Shown here piece by piece: positions 19,630-30,842 of a stretch of DNA of 64,000 nucleotides. Where the stretch lies: contig PHEB01000003.1 in assembly GCA_002842735.1 (NCBI GenBank), positions 1-64,000 on the forward strand, written 5' to 3'. This DNA comes from Alphaproteobacteria bacterium HGW-Alphaproteobacteria-7 (lineage in GTDB: Bacteria > Pseudomonadota > Alphaproteobacteria > Sphingomonadales > Sphingomonadaceae). A model generated the notes under the pieces. The model saw nothing but the letters and a program-made list of their open reading frames with translations. It made no database searches and was not told where the DNA came from. Made by a program: the position numbers and the translations under genes. The first letter of the stretch is position 1, and each line of letters opens with the position of its first letter.

Positions 19630-20109
19630 ATGCGTATCGCCATAGCCTCTGACCACGCCGCCATCGCGCTCAAAGCCGAGCTTGTTGAATGGCTCATCGA
19701 AGACGGGCACGAGGTCGCCGACCTTGGCCCGGAACCGGGGGTCAGCGTCGATTACCCCGATTACGGCTACCGCCTCGCGGAAGTTATCGCCGAAGGGGCG
19801 GCGGAATTCGGCGTTGCCCTGTGCGGCAGCGGGATCGGCATTTCGATCAGCGTCAACCGCCACCCGCAGGTGCGCTGCGCTCTGGTATCAGAGCCGCTCT
19901 CGGCCGCCCTTGCGCGCGAGCATAATGATGCCAATTGCATCGCATTAGGCGCGCGGCTGATCGGGAGCGAGATGGCCAAATCCTGCGTCGCCACCTTCCT
20001 CGACATCGAATTTGCCGATGCAGGCGACCCCGCCGGACGCCATCAGCGCCGCGTCGGCAAGCTTGGCAAGCCCCCGTTCCTGCCCGATCATATCGAGACC
20101 CATCAATGA
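19630..20109 (+). CDS. rpiB: ribose-5-phosphate isomerase B
   Basis: A 159-residue RpiB/LacA-B family enzyme interconverting ribose 5-phosphate and ribulose 5-phosphate in the pentose phosphate pathway. Landmarks are [17 protein letters not shown] at the N-terminus, [20 protein letters not shown], the active-site loop [19 protein letters not shown], and [16 protein letters not shown]. The start at 19630 (MRIAIASDH) is preferred; the frame is open further upstream. The stop overlaps the glyA start (ATGA at 20106-20109), so the two are coupled. Confidence 0.93.
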   Translation: MRIAIASDHAAIALKAELVEWLIEDGHEVADLGPEPGVSVDYPDYGYRLAEVIAEGAAEFGVALCGSGIGISISVNRHPQVRCALVSEPLSAALAREHNDANCIALGARLIGSEMAKSCVATFLDIEFADAGDPAGRHQRRVGKLGKPPFLPDHIETHQ

Positions 20110-21428
20110 GCACTGCCACCGCCGATTTTGCCGCCCGCACTAGCCCCGTAATGGACGGGTTCTGGCATAATGATCTTGCCGCCGCCGACCCGGAAATCGC
20201 CGCTGCGGTTGCCAAGGAGCTCGCCCGGCAGCGCGACAAGATCGAGTTGATCGCGTCGGAAAACATCGCGAGCCGCGCGGTGCTTGAGGCAGCGGGTAGC
20301 GTATTCACCAACAAATATGCCGAGGGATATCCGGGTAAACGCTATTACGGCGGCTGCGACTATGCCGACGTGGTCGAAACGCTGGCAATTGACCGCGCCA
20401 AGCAATTGTTCGGCTGCAATTTTGCCAATGTGCAGCCGAACAGCGGCTCACAGATGAATCAGGCGGTGTTCCTCGCGCTGCTCAATCCCGGCGATACCTT
20501 CATGGGGCTGGATCTGAACTCAGGTGGGCACCTGACCCACGGATCGCCGGTCAATATGAGCGGCAAGTGGTTCAACCCGGTGTCTTACGGCGTGCGTCAG
20601 GATGACGAGCGGATCGACATGGAAGCGGTTGCCGCCACCGCGCGCGAACACCAACCCAAGCTGATCATCTGCGGCGGCACGGCCTATTCGCGCACCTGGG
20701 ACTTCCCCGCCTTCCGCGCCATCGCCGATGAAGTGGGCGCGGTGCTGCTGTGCGATATGAGCCATATCTCCGGACTGGTTGCAGGCGGCGCGCACCCCTC
20801 GCCCTTCCCGCATTGCGACATCGTCACTTCGACGACGCACAAATCCCTGCGCGGCCCGCGTTCGGGGATCATCCTGTGGAATGACGAAAAATACACCAAG
20901 CCATTGAACATGGCGGTGTTTCCCGGCCTGCAAGGCGGCCCGCTGATGCACATCGTCGCGGCCAAGGCGGTGGCGTTGCGCGAGGCTTTGCAGCCCGAAT
21001 TCAAAACCTACGCCCACCGCGTGGTCGAAAACGCCCGCGCGCTGGCGGCCAGTCTTGAGGACAACGGGTTGCGGATCGTGTCGGGCGGCACCGATAACCA
21101 TTCGATGCTGGTCGATCTGACGGCAAAAGACGTGACCGGCAAGGACGCCGAAAAGGGCCTCGACCGTGCGTGGCTTACTTGCAACAAGAACGGCATCCCG
21201 TTCGACACCCGATCACCCTTCGTCACCAGCGGCATCCGGCTCGGCACACCGGCGGGCACCACCCGCGGTTTCGGCCCGGAAGAGTTCCGCACCATTGGCA
21301 AGTTAATCGCTGAAGTCGTTGATGGACTCGCCAAAAACGGCCCCGAAGGCGATGCGCAGATCGAACAAAGCGTGCGCCAGCGGGTCAGCACCTTGTGCGC
21401 CGCCTTCCCCGTCTATCCCGGCCTGTGA
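20106..21428 (+). CDS. glyA: serine hydroxymethyltransferase
   Basis: A 440-residue PLP enzyme that transfers the serine hydroxymethyl group to tetrahydrofolate, giving glycine and 5,10-methylene-THF. Motifs include [56 protein letters not shown], and the PLP-lysine segment [28 protein letters not shown] lies near the end. The ATG at 20106 gives the normal N-terminus; the frame remains open upstream into rpiB but that part is only shadow. Start and upstream stop overlap by 4 nt. Confidence 0.96.
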   Translation: MSTATADFAARTSPVMDGFWHNDLAAADPEIAAAVAKELARQRDKIELIASENIASRAVLEAAGSVFTNKYAEGYPGKRYYGGCDYADVVETLAIDRAKQLFGCNFANVQPNSGSQMNQAVFLALLNPGDTFMGLDLNSGGHLTHGSPVNMSGKWFNPVSYGVRQDDERIDMEAVAATAREHQPKLIICGGTAYSRTWDFPAFRAIADEVGAVLLCDMSHISGLVAGGAHPSPFPHCDIVTSTTHKSLRGPRSGIILWNDEKYTKPLNMAVFPGLQGGPLMHIVAAKAVALREALQPEFKTYAHRVVENARALAASLEDNGLRIVSGGTDNHSMLVDLTAKDVTGKDAEKGLDRAWLTCNKNGIPFDTRSPFVTSGIRLGTPAGTTRGFGPEEFRTIGKLIAEVVDGLAKNGPEGDAQIEQSVRQRVSTLCAAFPVYPGL

Positions 21429-21441
21429 AAGGGCACCGACC

Positions 21442-21663
21442 ATGAACGAGTCCGATCCCCGCAAGACCCCCGATTGGGTCGAAGATGCCAAGGCTGAAAT
21501 CTCTGGCATGGCCAAGGAAGGCGTCCACCATCCCTCGACCAAGCCGGTGCTGACCGGCGCGGCGATTGGCGCTGTCGCCGGGATGATCCTGCCGGTGGTG
21601 TCGTGGCCGTTGGGACTTGCTGTTGGCGCAGGCTTCGCCTTCTATCAGCGGATCAGGAAGTAA
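21442..21663 (+). CDS. small membrane protein of unknown function
   Basis: A 73-residue protein between glyA and nrdR. A hydrophilic N-terminal 35 residues (MNESDPRKTPDWVEDAKAEI, GMAKEGVHHPSTKPV) lead into a Gly/Ala-rich hydrophobic hairpin (LTGAAIGAVAGMILPVVSWP, LGLAVGAGFAFYQRIRK). It most likely makes two short membrane helices. It starts 13 nt after glyA and ends 8 nt before nrdR, so it is probably part of the same operon. I do not recognise the family. Confidence 0.7.
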   Translation: MNESDPRKTPDWVEDAKAEISGMAKEGVHHPSTKPVLTGAAIGAVAGMILPVVSWPLGLAVGAGFAFYQRIRK

Positions 21664-21671
21664 CCATCTGA

Positions 21672-22133
<462 letters not shown>

Positions 22134-22134
22134 C

Positions 22135-22899
22135 GTGCCAAAAACTGACAGGCCTAGCAGCCTCAACACCCCGGTGATCGTGCTCGTGCGCCCGCAACTG
22201 GGCGAGAACATCGGCAAGGCGGCGCGCGCGATGCTCAATTTCGGGCTGACAGAGCTGCGGCTGGTGACCCCGCGCGATGGTTGGCCCAATCCTTCGGCTG
22301 GCCCGGCCGCTGCGGGTGCGGACATCGTTCTGGAACAGGCCAGGGTCTATGCCACCACTGCCGAGGCCGTTGCCGATTGCGCCCATGTCCATGCCACCAC
22401 GGTGCGCAAACGCGGCGTGACCAAACCGGTGATCGGTCCCGATGAGGCCGGGCGGCAGGTGCACACGCTGGCCGGGCGCCACGCGATTTTGTTCGGCCCG
22501 GAACGGTCGGGGCTGGAAACCGAGGACGTGGCGCTGGCGCGCAATATCATCACCGTGCCAATCAACCCCGAATTCGCCTCGCTCAATCTGGCGCAGGCGG
22601 TGATACTGATTGCCTATGAATGGTCGCGGATGGGGCGCGAACTGGCGGGCGTGGATGCGGCGCTGGTGCAGCCCACGGTCGAAGACGTGCTGCCCCCCGC
22701 CCCGCAGGAAGAACTTGACGGGCTGATCGCGCATTTTGAGGAATTGCTTGAACCGCGCGGTTACTTCCTGCCCCAAGGTCGCGCGGAAACGACCCACCGC
22801 ACCTTGCGCGGGATGCTGACGAAACCGGGCTGGAACCATCTGGAAGTGCGCACCTTGCGCGGCATCCTCACCACGCTAAGCCGCACCCGGCGGGAGTGA
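22135..22899 (+). CDS. trmJ: tRNA methyltransferase of the TrmH/SpoU (TrmJ-like) family
   Basis: A 254-residue SPOUT-class methyltransferase. The conserved knot motifs are VRPQLGENIGKAARAMLNFG, ILFGPERSGLETEDVALARN and NPEFASLNLAQAVILIAYEW. TrmJ forms 2'-O-methyl at position 32 of certain tRNAs using S-adenosylmethionine; the TrmJ assignment within the family is likely but not certain. The start is a GTG at 22135 overlapping the end of nrdR's context (TGAC-GTG); the in-frame region upstream to 22036 is shadow of nrdR. The C-terminal ~60 residues form the TrmJ-type helical extension (LIAHFEELLEPRGYF). Confidence 0.88.
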   Translation: MPKTDRPSSLNTPVIVLVRPQLGENIGKAARAMLNFGLTELRLVTPRDGWPNPSAGPAAAGADIVLEQARVYATTAEAVADCAHVHATTVRKRGVTKPVIGPDEAGRQVHTLAGRHAILFGPERSGLETEDVALARNIITVPINPEFASLNLAQAVILIAYEWSRMGRELAGVDAALVQPTVEDVLPPAPQEELDGLIAHFEELLEPRGYFLPQGRAETTHRTLRGMLTKPGWNHLEVRTLRGILTTLSRTRRE

Positions 22900-23073
22900 C
22901 TGCGCCCGCGACAAGGCTTGACCTTGCGCCCCACCCTGCTATGCGCGCGCCTTCGCAATTGGCCCTGCACCCCGGTGAAGCAGTGGCCGCGTCAGGCGTA
23001 TTGGTCTGGCGGTGCGATGCCGGGTTGAACGCTCACCAATGGGGTGGGCCAGCAAAATTGAAGGATACGACTT

Positions 23074-23688
23074 ATGTCGAAGCGCAAAAGCGCCAAGTAT
23101 AAACTTGACCGTCGGATGGGCGAAAACATCTGGGGTCGCCCCAATTCTCCGGTGAACAAGCGTGCCTACGGCCCTGGCCAGCATGGTCAGCGCCGCAAGG
23201 GCAAGATGAGCGATTTCGGTCTGCAGCTGCGCGCCAAGCAGAAGCTGAAAGGCTATTACGGCGACGTCACCGAAAAGCAGTTCAAGCGCACCTATTTCGA
23301 AGCGTCGCGGATGAAGGGCGATACCAGTCAGAACCTGATTGGCCTGCTCGAACAGCGGCTCGACATGGTGGTCTATCGCGCCAAGTTTGCACCGACGATC
23401 TTCTCCGCGCGTCAGGTTGTCAGCCACGGCCACATTTATGTGAACGGTGTGAAGTGCAACATCGCCTCGCGCCGCGTATTGGTGGGCGACGTCATCAGCC
23501 TCGGCAGCAAGGCCAAGGAAATGGCGCTGGTAATCGAAGCGCAAAGCCTGGCTGAACGCGACATCCCCGATTACGTCATGCCCGATGGCACGGACAAGGT
23601 GACCTTCACCCGCGTGCCCAAGCTCGACGAAGTGCCTTACCCGGTGACGATGGAACCGAACCTGGTGGTGGAATTCTACTCGCGCTGA
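23074..23688 (+). CDS. rpsD: 30S ribosomal protein S4
   Basis: A 204-residue S4 protein that nucleates assembly of the small subunit by binding 16S rRNA. The N-terminal [19 protein letters not shown] and the S4 RNA-binding domain [20 protein letters not shown], with [18 protein letters not shown], are clear. Length is normal. It has its own upstream gap of 175 bp and is followed by a strong terminator, so it is probably monocistronic, as usual outside the alpha operon in this group. Confidence 0.97.
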   Translation: MSKRKSAKYKLDRRMGENIWGRPNSPVNKRAYGPGQHGQRRKGKMSDFGLQLRAKQKLKGYYGDVTEKQFKRTYFEASRMKGDTSQNLIGLLEQRLDMVVYRAKFAPTIFSARQVVSHGHIYVNGVKCNIASRRVLVGDVISLGSKAKEMALVIEAQSLAERDIPDYVMPDGTDKVTFTRVPKLDEVPYPVTMEPNLVVEFYSR

Positions 23689-23715
23689 TCGCTGTTCAGC
23701 GACGGAATACGAAAA

Positions 23716-23743
23716 GGGCGGCCTTGCGGGGCCGCCCTTTTTT
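23716..23743 (+). terminator. intrinsic terminator after rpsD
   Basis: GGGCGGCC pairs with GGCCGCCC (8 bp, loop TTGCGG), with AAAA before and TTTTTT after. It starts 27 nt after the rpsD stop and may also serve the convergent reverse-strand gene. Confidence 0.92.
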
Positions 23744-23766
23744 GTTGTGGCTTCGGAATCCGGACG

Positions 23767-24081
23767 TCAGTCCCTGATCCGGTCCCATTCGGCAAATTCA
23801 TAGGCGATCGAACCTTCGACGAGCCGTTCCCAGATGTCCGCGATCACGTCACCGGGCAGGCCCTGCGCTTCGCCCTCGGCCACGGCGGCGGCTATGACGC
23901 TGGCCTTGCGCGCTTCATCCCTCACCGCATCGCGGTTGTCCTTGATCCGGGCAGCGGCGCGCATATAGCCGAACCGGATTGCCAGCAACGCCACCAATTC
24001 TCGGTCAAGCGCATCCACCCCGGCGCGCACTTCGGCCATGGTTTCGCAGGCTTTCGGGTCTTTGGCATCAGGCAAAGGCAT
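23767..24081 (-). CDS. chorismate mutase (AroQ type)
   Basis: A ~104-residue AroQ-fold protein converting chorismate to prephenate (or, in the PchB subgroup, isochorismate to salicylate and pyruvate). Residues fit the helical core: MAEVRAGVDALDRELVALLA, then RFGYMRAAARIKDNRDAVRD, then VIADIWERLVEGSIAYEF. The Arg and Lys of the active site are present. The start is the ATG at 24081, 3 nt after the tgt stop; a TTG at 24084 is an alternative. It is coupled to tgt on the reverse strand. Confidence 0.85.
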   Translation of the reverse strand: MPLPDAKDPKACETMAEVRAGVDALDRELVALLAIRFGYMRAAARIKDNRDAVRDEARKASVIAAAVAEGEAQGLPGDVIADIWERLVEGSIAYEFAEWDRIRD

Positions 24082-24084
24082 CAA

Positions 24085-25230
<1,146 letters not shown>

Positions 25231-25276
25231 CTAGCGCCGCGACAGCGGATTGTCACGCGTCGCGCGTGGTAGCACG

Positions 25277-25313
25277 AAAATGGCAGGAGCAGCGTAGGTG
25301 CTGCTCCTGCCAT
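25277..25313 (-). terminator. intrinsic terminator after the outer-membrane protein gene
   Basis: ATGGCAGGAGCAGC pairs with GCTGCTCCTGCCAT (14 bp, loop GTAGGT / ACCTAC). On the reverse strand it is followed by TTTT. It sits 22 nt after the stop of the gene at 25336-25863 and separates it from tgt. Confidence 0.85.
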
Positions 25314-25335
25314 GATTTGCCGAGCAGAAGCTGGC

Positions 25336-25863
25336 TCAGAAGGCGTAAAGCACGCCAATCGTTGCACGGGTGGAATCGAACGCGATGGTATCAACCCCGG
25401 CGCGGAACCGGATCGGGCTTTCCCCCAGACCGAATTCGACACCTGCGCCGACGAGGTAATCGCCATCAGTATCGTCGAGCCCGACCACTGCCGGAGTCAC
25501 GAAATGTTTCAGGTTGAAATCAACTTCCTGATAACCGCCGCGCACGAACAGCTTGGCATTGTCACCAACACGCACACCTGCGCGAACGGCGGCACCATAT
25601 TCGCTATCAATCGCGCCATCGCCAATGTGGAAGTTGCCTTCCGCGCCAACGAAGAACGTTTTGCCAACCGGGAAATCGACCCCGGCAAAAACGCCATAAA
25701 TGCCGCCATCATCATCGGGCAGGCCGATACCAAGATCGTGAATACCCGCCGATGCGCCGATATAGACCTCGGGCTTGGCTTCGGAGCTGGACTGCGCCTG
25801 CGCAGCGGCCGGAAGGGTGATCGCGGTCAGCGCTGCGAGCGCTGAGATTGCTACTTTAGTCAT
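25336..25863 (-). CDS. outer-membrane beta-barrel protein (opacity/OmpA-like)
   Basis: A 175-residue protein with a signal peptide (cleavage after AQA, ~residue 23). Alternating beta strands follow (EVYIGASAGIHDLGIG, FFVGAEGNFHIGDG, KLFVRGGYQEVDFNL, YLVGAGVEFGLGESPIRF), and the C-terminus ends in a terminal Phe (IGVLYAF), the signature of Gram-negative outer-membrane barrels. About eight strands fit the opacity/OmpX-size class. Loop residues contain acidic repeats (DDDGG, DDTDGD). Function is probably structural or adhesive. It is flanked by its own terminator and therefore transcribed alone. Confidence 0.85.
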   Translation of the reverse strand: MTKVAISALAALTAITLPAAAQAQSSSEAKPEVYIGASAGIHDLGIGLPDDDGGIYGVFAGVDFPVGKTFFVGAEGNFHIGDGAIDSEYGAAVRAGVRVGDNAKLFVRGGYQEVDFNLKHFVTPAVVGLDDTDGDYLVGAGVEFGLGESPIRFRAGVDTIAFDSTRATIGVLYAF

Positions 25864-25975
25864 GTTTTTCCTTTCATTGACCTGCCGAAGGGGGGGAGCA
25901 GCAGGTGGCGAAAGCGTTAGGAAAAACAGGCTTTCTATCGAATGAACCGATAGGCAGGGTGCCGTTCAGTTTCGG

Positions 25976-27040
25976 CTATTGGTGACCAGCGCCCGCGCTG
26001 CCATCAGGCAGCAGCAATGAAGAATCGCCATAGGAATAAAAGCGGTAATCGCTGGCGACCGCGTGGGCATAGGCTGCCATCATCCGGTCACGCCCCATCA
26101 ACGCACTCACCAGCATCATCAGGGTCGATTTGGGCAGGTGAAAATTGGTCATCAGCCCATCGACTGCGCGGAACCTGTAGCCCGGCGTGATGAAAATGGC
26201 GGTGTCCCCCGCGAATGGCAGGATAGTGCCATCCTCCGCCGCCGCGCTTTCGAGCAACCGCAGTGAAGTTGTGCCGACAGCGATGATCCGGCCACCGGCA
26301 GCGCGCACACGATTTAGCTGCGCCGCTGTTTCATCGGAAATGCGCCCGAATTCGGCGTGCATCTGGTGGTCTACGGTATCATCGACTTTCACCGGCAGAA
26401 ACGTCCCCGCCCCAACGTGCAGGGTCAGCATTGCCCGGCCAATCCCGCGCGCATCCAGCGCATCGACCAGCCTTTGGGTGAAATGCAACGATGCGGTAGG
26501 CGCAGCGACTGCGCCTTTTTCTGCCGCGAACATCGTCTGGTAATCATCCAGATCCTGCTCATCGATCCCGCGCCGCGCCGCGATATAGGGCGGTAGCGGC
26601 ATGGTGCCTGCGCGGTCGAGCAGCACTTCGACAGGCTCCTCGCCTTCGAACAATAGCGTGATTGAGCCATCTGGGTGGCGCGCCTCCGCCCGTGCGGTAA
26701 CACCGCCGCCGAACACCAATTGATCGCCCAGCTTCACCCGCTTGGCATTGCGGATGAACGCCTGCCAGCGCCGCAGATCGATCCGCTTGTGCAAGGTCGC
26801 GCCGATCCTTGCCTCGCCATCAGCGCGGCGGCCTTCGAGCTGCGCAGGGATCACGCGGGTATCATTGAACACCAGCACATCGCCGGGGTTCAGCAGATCG
26901 GGCAGATCGCTTACCCCGCGGTTTTCGAACGGGGCATCCTGCCCGCGCACCACCAGCATTCGCGCGGCATCACGCGGACGCGCGGGGCGCAGGGCGATGC
27001 GATCCGTCGGCAGATCGAAATCGAACAGGTCAACTTTCAT
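25976..27040 (-). CDS. queA: S-adenosylmethionine:tRNA ribosyltransferase-isomerase
   Basis: A 354-residue QueA that builds epoxyqueuosine on preQ1-34 of tRNA using the ribosyl moiety of SAM. Motifs are [80 protein letters not shown] and [19 protein letters not shown]. Length is normal. Together with tgt downstream it gives two steps of queuosine modification. Confidence 0.96.
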   Translation of the reverse strand: MKVDLFDFDLPTDRIALRPARPRDAARMLVVRGQDAPFENRGVSDLPDLLNPGDVLVFNDTRVIPAQLEGRRADGEARIGATLHKRIDLRRWQAFIRNAKRVKLGDQLVFGGGVTARAEARHPDGSITLLFEGEEPVEVLLDRAGTMPLPPYIAARRGIDEQDLDDYQTMFAAEKGAVAAPTASLHFTQRLVDALDARGIGRAMLTLHVGAGTFLPVKVDDTVDHQMHAEFGRISDETAAQLNRVRAAGGRIIAVGTTSLRLLESAAAEDGTILPFAGDTAIFITPGYRFRAVDGLMTNFHLPKSTLMMLVSALMGRDRMMAAYAHAVASDYRFYSYGDSSLLLPDGSAGAGHQ

Positions 27041-27083
27041 GGCACGCGCGCCTAGCGCGAGGCGCGTGTCGGGGAAAGCCCCA

Positions 27084-27818
27084 TCACCCGATTGGCGCGC
27101 TCAGCATGTCAGCCGAAATCGGAGCCTCTTCCACCGGAGCGGGCGGCGGTGGCGGCGGGATGTTATCGCTCGCTATCGAAGCCTGCAAAATTCGGGTCGG
27201 ATCAGCCGGTGGCTCACCCCGGTTGATCGCATCCACCGCTTCCATGTTCTCGATCACCCGGCCCAAATTGGTGTACCGCTTGTCGAGGCTGAAACGCGGG
27301 TAGAACACGATGAAAAACTGGCTGTTGGCGCTATCCTCTTCCGAAGCGCGGGCCATCGCGAGCGAACCGCGCACGTGCGGCAAGGGGTTGAATTCGGCCT
27401 TGAGATCAGGAAGCTCGCTGCCGCCCATGCCAGTGCCGGTGGGATCGCCACTTTGCGCCATGAAGCCATCGATCACGCGGTGAAAAACCACTCCATTGTA
27501 AAACCCGCTCCGGGTCAGGGTCTTGATCCGTTCGATATGGGCCGGTGCCCAATCAGGCATCAGGCGGATCTTTACCCGCTCACCATTGGACAGGTCGAGC
27601 ACCCAGATATTTTCGGGATCGACCGCTGCGTCATAGTTGATCGGTTGATAGGTGCGCAGGACAGCGGGAGCCTTGTCATCACTTTCGTCGGCCTGCGCGG
27701 CATCGTCTCCCGGCGTCGCCGCAGGGGTCTCATCGGGCTGCTCCTGCGCAAACGCCATATGCGGCGCGGCGAACAAAAGCAGGGCGGCAAATGCAGGTTT
27801 GAGCGTGGCTGTGATCAT
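27084..27818 (-). CDS. secreted cyclophilin-type peptidyl-prolyl isomerase
   Basis: A 244-residue protein. A signal peptide cleaves near AFA (residue 24). A disordered Ala/Asp/Glu/Pro-rich stretch runs to ~50. The cyclophilin core spans ~60-215 ([68 protein letters not shown]) and carries the family's F, R and Q residues (FHRV, Q in FMAQSGD, SQFF). The C-terminus is a Pro-rich tail ([14 protein letters not shown]). It should act in the periplasm on proline cis-trans isomerisation. It lies upstream of queA with a 43-bp gap. Confidence 0.9.
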   Translation of the reverse strand: MITATLKPAFAALLLFAAPHMAFAQEQPDETPAATPGDDAAQADESDDKAPAVLRTYQPINYDAAVDPENIWVLDLSNGERVKIRLMPDWAPAHIERIKTLTRSGFYNGVVFHRVIDGFMAQSGDPTGTGMGGSELPDLKAEFNPLPHVRGSLAMARASEEDSANSQFFIVFYPRFSLDKRYTNLGRVIENMEAVDAINRGEPPADPTRILQASIASDNIPPPPPPAPVEEAPISADMLSAPIG

Positions 27819-27911
27819 TGTTCCATCCGAATTAGGCCCGCCGTGTAGCCACGCCCGGCTGACGTTGCAATGAATGAAGGAATGAAGCGCGACTTTGGAG
27901 GCAGGCTGTCC

Positions 27912-28424
27912 TCAGTAATCGCCTTTCAGCCCCAATTCGCGCACTCGTGCAGCAACTTCATCGCGCACCGGCGGGCTGACAAACTTGCCGATCTCGCCGC
28001 CATAGGTCGCGATTTCCTTGACCAGTCTGCTGGCGATGGGTTGCAGGCTGACGTCTGCCATGAGGAAGATCGTTTCGATCCGGTCATTAAGCTGCCGATT
28101 CATGCCCGTCAGCTGATACTCGTATTCAAAGTCGGTCACCCCGCGAATGCCGCGGATCACGACCGAGGCCCCCTGCGCCTCAGCGAAGTCCATCAACAAG
28201 GCGTTGAACCCGACCACCTCGACATTGTCGATCCCGAGCGCGGCAACCTCACGCTCAACCATCGCCATACGCTCGGCATCAGAGAACATCGGCGTCTTGG
28301 CAATGTTGGTCGTAACCCCGATAATCAGGTGATCAACCAGCTTCGCCCCGCGCCGGATGATATCGGCGTGGCCCAGCGTGATCGGGTCGAAGGTTCCGGG
28401 GTAAATGCCAATGCGGCGTGTCAT
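27912..28424 (-). CDS. coaD: phosphopantetheine adenylyltransferase
   Basis: A 170-residue nucleotidyltransferase that adds AMP from ATP to 4'-phosphopantetheine, the penultimate step of coenzyme A synthesis. The TxGH motif is in YPGTFDPITLGHADIIRRG (T16 to H19). GVTTNIAKTPMFSDAERMAM and RGIRGVTDFEYEYQLTGMNR are conserved, and the C-terminal PIASRLVKEIATYGG region is typical. It lies 24 nt after ispA. Confidence 0.96.
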   Translation of the reverse strand: MTRRIGIYPGTFDPITLGHADIIRRGAKLVDHLIIGVTTNIAKTPMFSDAERMAMVEREVAALGIDNVEVVGFNALLMDFAEAQGASVVIRGIRGVTDFEYEYQLTGMNRQLNDRIETIFLMADVSLQPIASRLVKEIATYGGEIGKFVSPPVRDEVAARVRELGLKGDY

Positions 28425-28448
28425 GTCTTGCCCTCTCTGCCTGAAAGA

Positions 28449-29360
28449 TCAGCGGTCACGTTCGACGATATAACGCGCGAGCGCACGCAGAATGTCAGCC
28501 TCTTGCCCGTGCGCGGCAAGATGGCCGATTGCCTGATCGACCAGCGCGCGCGCCTGTTCGCGGGCTTTATCGACCCCCATCAGCGTCACGAAGGTCTGCT
28601 TGCCCTGCTCAGCATCCTTGCGCAGCGCCTTGCCCGCCTTGGCCTGATCGCCCTCCACATCCAGCAGATCGTCGGCAATCTGGAAGGCAAGACCGATATC
28701 GCGGGCATAGGCACGCAGGTGCGCCCTGCCCTGCGGCGCAACCCTGCCAAGGATCGCGCCCATTTCAACGCTGGCGGCCAGCAGCGCGCCGGTCTTCAGC
28801 TGTTGCAGCCGGGTAATCGTGCGCAAGTCATAGGTCACGCCTTCTTCGTCGGCGACCATGTCCATCATCTGCCCACCCGCCATGCCGTGCATTCCTGATG
28901 CCACCGCCAGGGTAGCGATCAGTTCGCTGCGGGTGAAAGGGTCTTCGCTGGTATCATTATCGGCGAGAATCGCGAAGGCCAGCGCGTGGAGCGCGTCGCC
29001 TGCGAGCACAGCGGTGGCTTCGTCAAAGGCCTTGTGCAGCGTCGGCTTGCCGTGGCGCAGATCGTCATTGTCCATGCACGGCAAATCATCGTGGATCAGC
29101 GAATAGACGTGGATCGCCTCGATCGCCGCGCCCACCCGCAGCGCCGCATCGTGCGACACGCCGAACAGGCCGGCGGTGCTGACAACCAGCAGCGGGCGCA
29201 CCCGCTTGCCCCCGCCGATGGCGGCATAGCGCATCGCTTCAATCAGACGCGCGCTGGTATCAGCGGGCACGGGCAGCAATGCATCAAACAGCGAATCAAT
29301 ATCGGATTGAATGTTTGAGATCGCGTCGCTCAGCCGATCCCCGATGGCCCCCACCTGCAT
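28449..29360 (-). CDS. ispA: polyprenyl synthetase (farnesyl/geranyl diphosphate synthase, IspA-type)
   Basis: A ~303-residue trans-prenyltransferase elongating allylic diphosphates with isopentenyl diphosphate. The first Asp-rich motif is DDLPCMDNDDLRHGKPTLH and the second is ADDLLDVEGDQAKAGK. Other landmarks are GGGKRVRPLLVVSTAGLFG and ELIATLAVASGMHGMAGGQM. The ATG at 29360 follows the xseB stop by 4 nt, which fits the xseB-ispA (dxs-type) operon order found widely. The frame stays open to 29537 upstream but that part overlaps xseB and is not the gene. Confidence 0.92.
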   Translation of the reverse strand: MQVGAIGDRLSDAISNIQSDIDSLFDALLPVPADTSARLIEAMRYAAIGGGKRVRPLLVVSTAGLFGVSHDAALRVGAAIEAIHVYSLIHDDLPCMDNDDLRHGKPTLHKAFDEATAVLAGDALHALAFAILADNDTSEDPFTRSELIATLAVASGMHGMAGGQMMDMVADEEGVTYDLRTITRLQQLKTGALLAASVEMGAILGRVAPQGRAHLRAYARDIGLAFQIADDLLDVEGDQAKAGKALRKDAEQGKQTFVTLMGVDKAREQARALVDQAIGHLAAHGQEADILRALARYIVERDR

Positions 29361-29364
29361 AGCC

Positions 29365-29646
29365 TCAGCTTTCCGTGTCGAACGCTTGGGTGCCCGATGC
29401 GCGGCCATCAGCAGCCGTGACGATCTTTTCGATCCGCGCCTGCGCCGCATCAAGCCGCCGCTGGCACGCCGCGCGCAAGGCCTCCCCGTGTTCATACAGG
29501 CTGATCGACTGATCGAGCGGAACGTCGCCGCGCTCAAGCTGCTGCACGATCCCTTCGAGCGCGGCGAGCGCCTGTTCGAATGTCATCTGCGAGATATCCG
29601 GCCCTGCGGCTGGTGGTGCGTCTGGTGATGTTGTGCCCTCGTCCAT
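29365..29646 (-). CDS. xseB: exodeoxyribonuclease VII small subunit
   Basis: A ~93-residue subunit of exonuclease VII, which degrades single-stranded DNA with XseA (not in the window). The conserved core is MTFEQALAALEGIVQQLERG and DVPLDQSISLYEHGEALRAA, with a C-terminal coiled coil (CQRRLDAAQARIEKI). Two in-frame ATGs are possible, at 29646 and 29658; neither has a strong ribosome site and I chose the one giving the shorter N-terminus (MDEG). Precedes ispA by 4 nt. Confidence 0.88.
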   Translation of the reverse strand: MDEGTTSPDAPPAAGPDISQMTFEQALAALEGIVQQLERGDVPLDQSISLYEHGEALRAACQRRLDAAQARIEKIVTAADGRASGTQAFDTES

Positions 29647-29730
29647 ACCCGCGAGCATTGACGGGACGTGCGAGCGCGGTCAAGGCTACCGATCAAGCGC
29701 GGCAAAATCGAAACAGGAAATTGCACCAAT

Positions 29731-30138
29731 ATGCTGAAGTGGATCATCGCCTATGGGACTGCGGCGGTTGCCTTTGGCGCGCTGGATGCGATCTGGCTGC
29801 GCTGGGCGTCGAGTAATCTCTATCGTCCGGTAATCGGCGATATCATGGCCAAGGATTTCAACGTCGTCGCGGCAGGCGTGTTCTACTTCATCTACCTTGC
29901 GGGGATGACATGGTTTGCGATCAAACCCGGCATTGAAAGCGGCACAGTGCAGGCCGCGTTGCTCAACGGCATCCTGCTCGGCGCATTGTGCTACGCCACC
30001 TTCGATCTGACATCGCAGGCTGTGTTCAAGGTCTGGGCAACGCATATCAGCGTGCTCGACATCCTCTGGGGCGCTTTTGCGACCGGCGTGGCGAGCGCGG
30101 CTGCGACATGGGTCGTCCTGCGTTTCGCGCCCGCCTGA
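29731..30138 (+). CDS. DUF2177-family membrane protein
   Basis: A 135-residue integral membrane protein with four hydrophobic segments. The conserved family features are the initial helix with LDAIWLRWASSNLYRP, then FNVVAAGVFYFIYLAGMTWF, then NGILLGALCYATFDLTSQAV and a last helix near ILWGAFATGVASAAATWVVL. DUF2177 proteins are of unknown function. CAGGAAA lies 10 nt before the ATG at 29731. Followed after 1 nt by the next gene, so probably an operon. Confidence 0.85.
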   Translation: MLKWIIAYGTAAVAFGALDAIWLRWASSNLYRPVIGDIMAKDFNVVAAGVFYFIYLAGMTWFAIKPGIESGTVQAALLNGILLGALCYATFDLTSQAVFKVWATHISVLDILWGAFATGVASAAATWVVLRFAPA

Positions 30139-30139
30139 T

Positions 30140-30814
30140 ATGTTCATCGGTCACTTCGCCCCGGCGTTTATCGCCGCCGCCGTTAGCCCGCAAAGCCCGC
30201 GGCTAGGCACACTGTTTGTTGCCGCGCAGTTGGTGGACTGGGGCTTCTTCGCGCTGGCGTTGATCGGTGTGGAAAAGTTGCGGGTCGATCCCGAAGCGAG
30301 CGCGTTGGTGCCGCTCGATCTTTATCACATGCCCTATACCCACAGCCTGATCGGTGCCGGGATCTGGGCGCTGGCGTGCCTTGCGGTGGTCGCGATCCTG
30401 CACCGCAATGTATTTGCCGGACTGATGGCGGGGCTGGTGGTGGTATCGCACTGGCTGCTTGATTGGGTGGTGCACGTGCCCGACCTGACGTTGAACGGGC
30501 AGCCGCCCAAATTCGGGCTGGGGTTGTGGGATTATCCGTGGGTGGCGATCCCGCTCGAACTCGCGCTGACTTTGGGCGCGTTCGTGTTTTATCTGCGCCG
30601 CACGCGCGGGCCGGCGGGGCCGCCAGCGGTGTTGCTGGGTGTGCTGTTGCTGCTGCAGGCGGTCAACTGGTTTGGCCCCCATCCCGAAGCAGCAGGCCCG
30701 TTCCTGTATGTGCAAGCGCTGATCGCGTTCGCCATTCTGACAGCGCTGGCGGCCTGGGTGGGGGAGAATCGCTGGCTCAAGAAACGCGGCGACTTGGCCT
30801 TCGCGCTCCAGTAA
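30140..30814 (+). CDS. polytopic membrane protein with His-rich motifs (YdjM-like metal-dependent hydrolase?)
   Basis: A 224-residue integral membrane protein with about six hydrophobic segments. It starts [20 protein letters not shown] and contains [15 protein letters not shown] and [18 protein letters not shown]. The spaced His and Asp residues resemble the YdjM/DUF457 group of inner-membrane proteins loosely annotated as hydrolases. I cannot show it is enzymatic. The ATG at 30140 is 1 nt after the DUF2177 stop; no other start fits the N-terminal family pattern better. Confidence 0.6.
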   Translation: MFIGHFAPAFIAAAVSPQSPRLGTLFVAAQLVDWGFFALALIGVEKLRVDPEASALVPLDLYHMPYTHSLIGAGIWALACLAVVAILHRNVFAGLMAGLVVVSHWLLDWVVHVPDLTLNGQPPKFGLGLWDYPWVAIPLELALTLGAFVFYLRRTRGPAGPPAVLLGVLLLLQAVNWFGPHPEAAGPFLYVQALIAFAILTALAAWVGENRWLKKRGDLAFALQ

Positions 30815-30842
30815 TCTAGGGCGCTGCGCAAGGAGCCCCAGC

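Noticed and set aside
19935..20105. N-terminal extension of glyA
   Set aside because: The frame is open upstream but overlaps rpiB and matches no SHMT N-terminus; the ATG at 20106 gives the normal protein.
22911..22945. sigma-70 promoter of rpsD (TTGACC ... TGCTAT)
   Set aside because: The spacing between the -35-like and -10-like elements is 13 nt, too short to claim.
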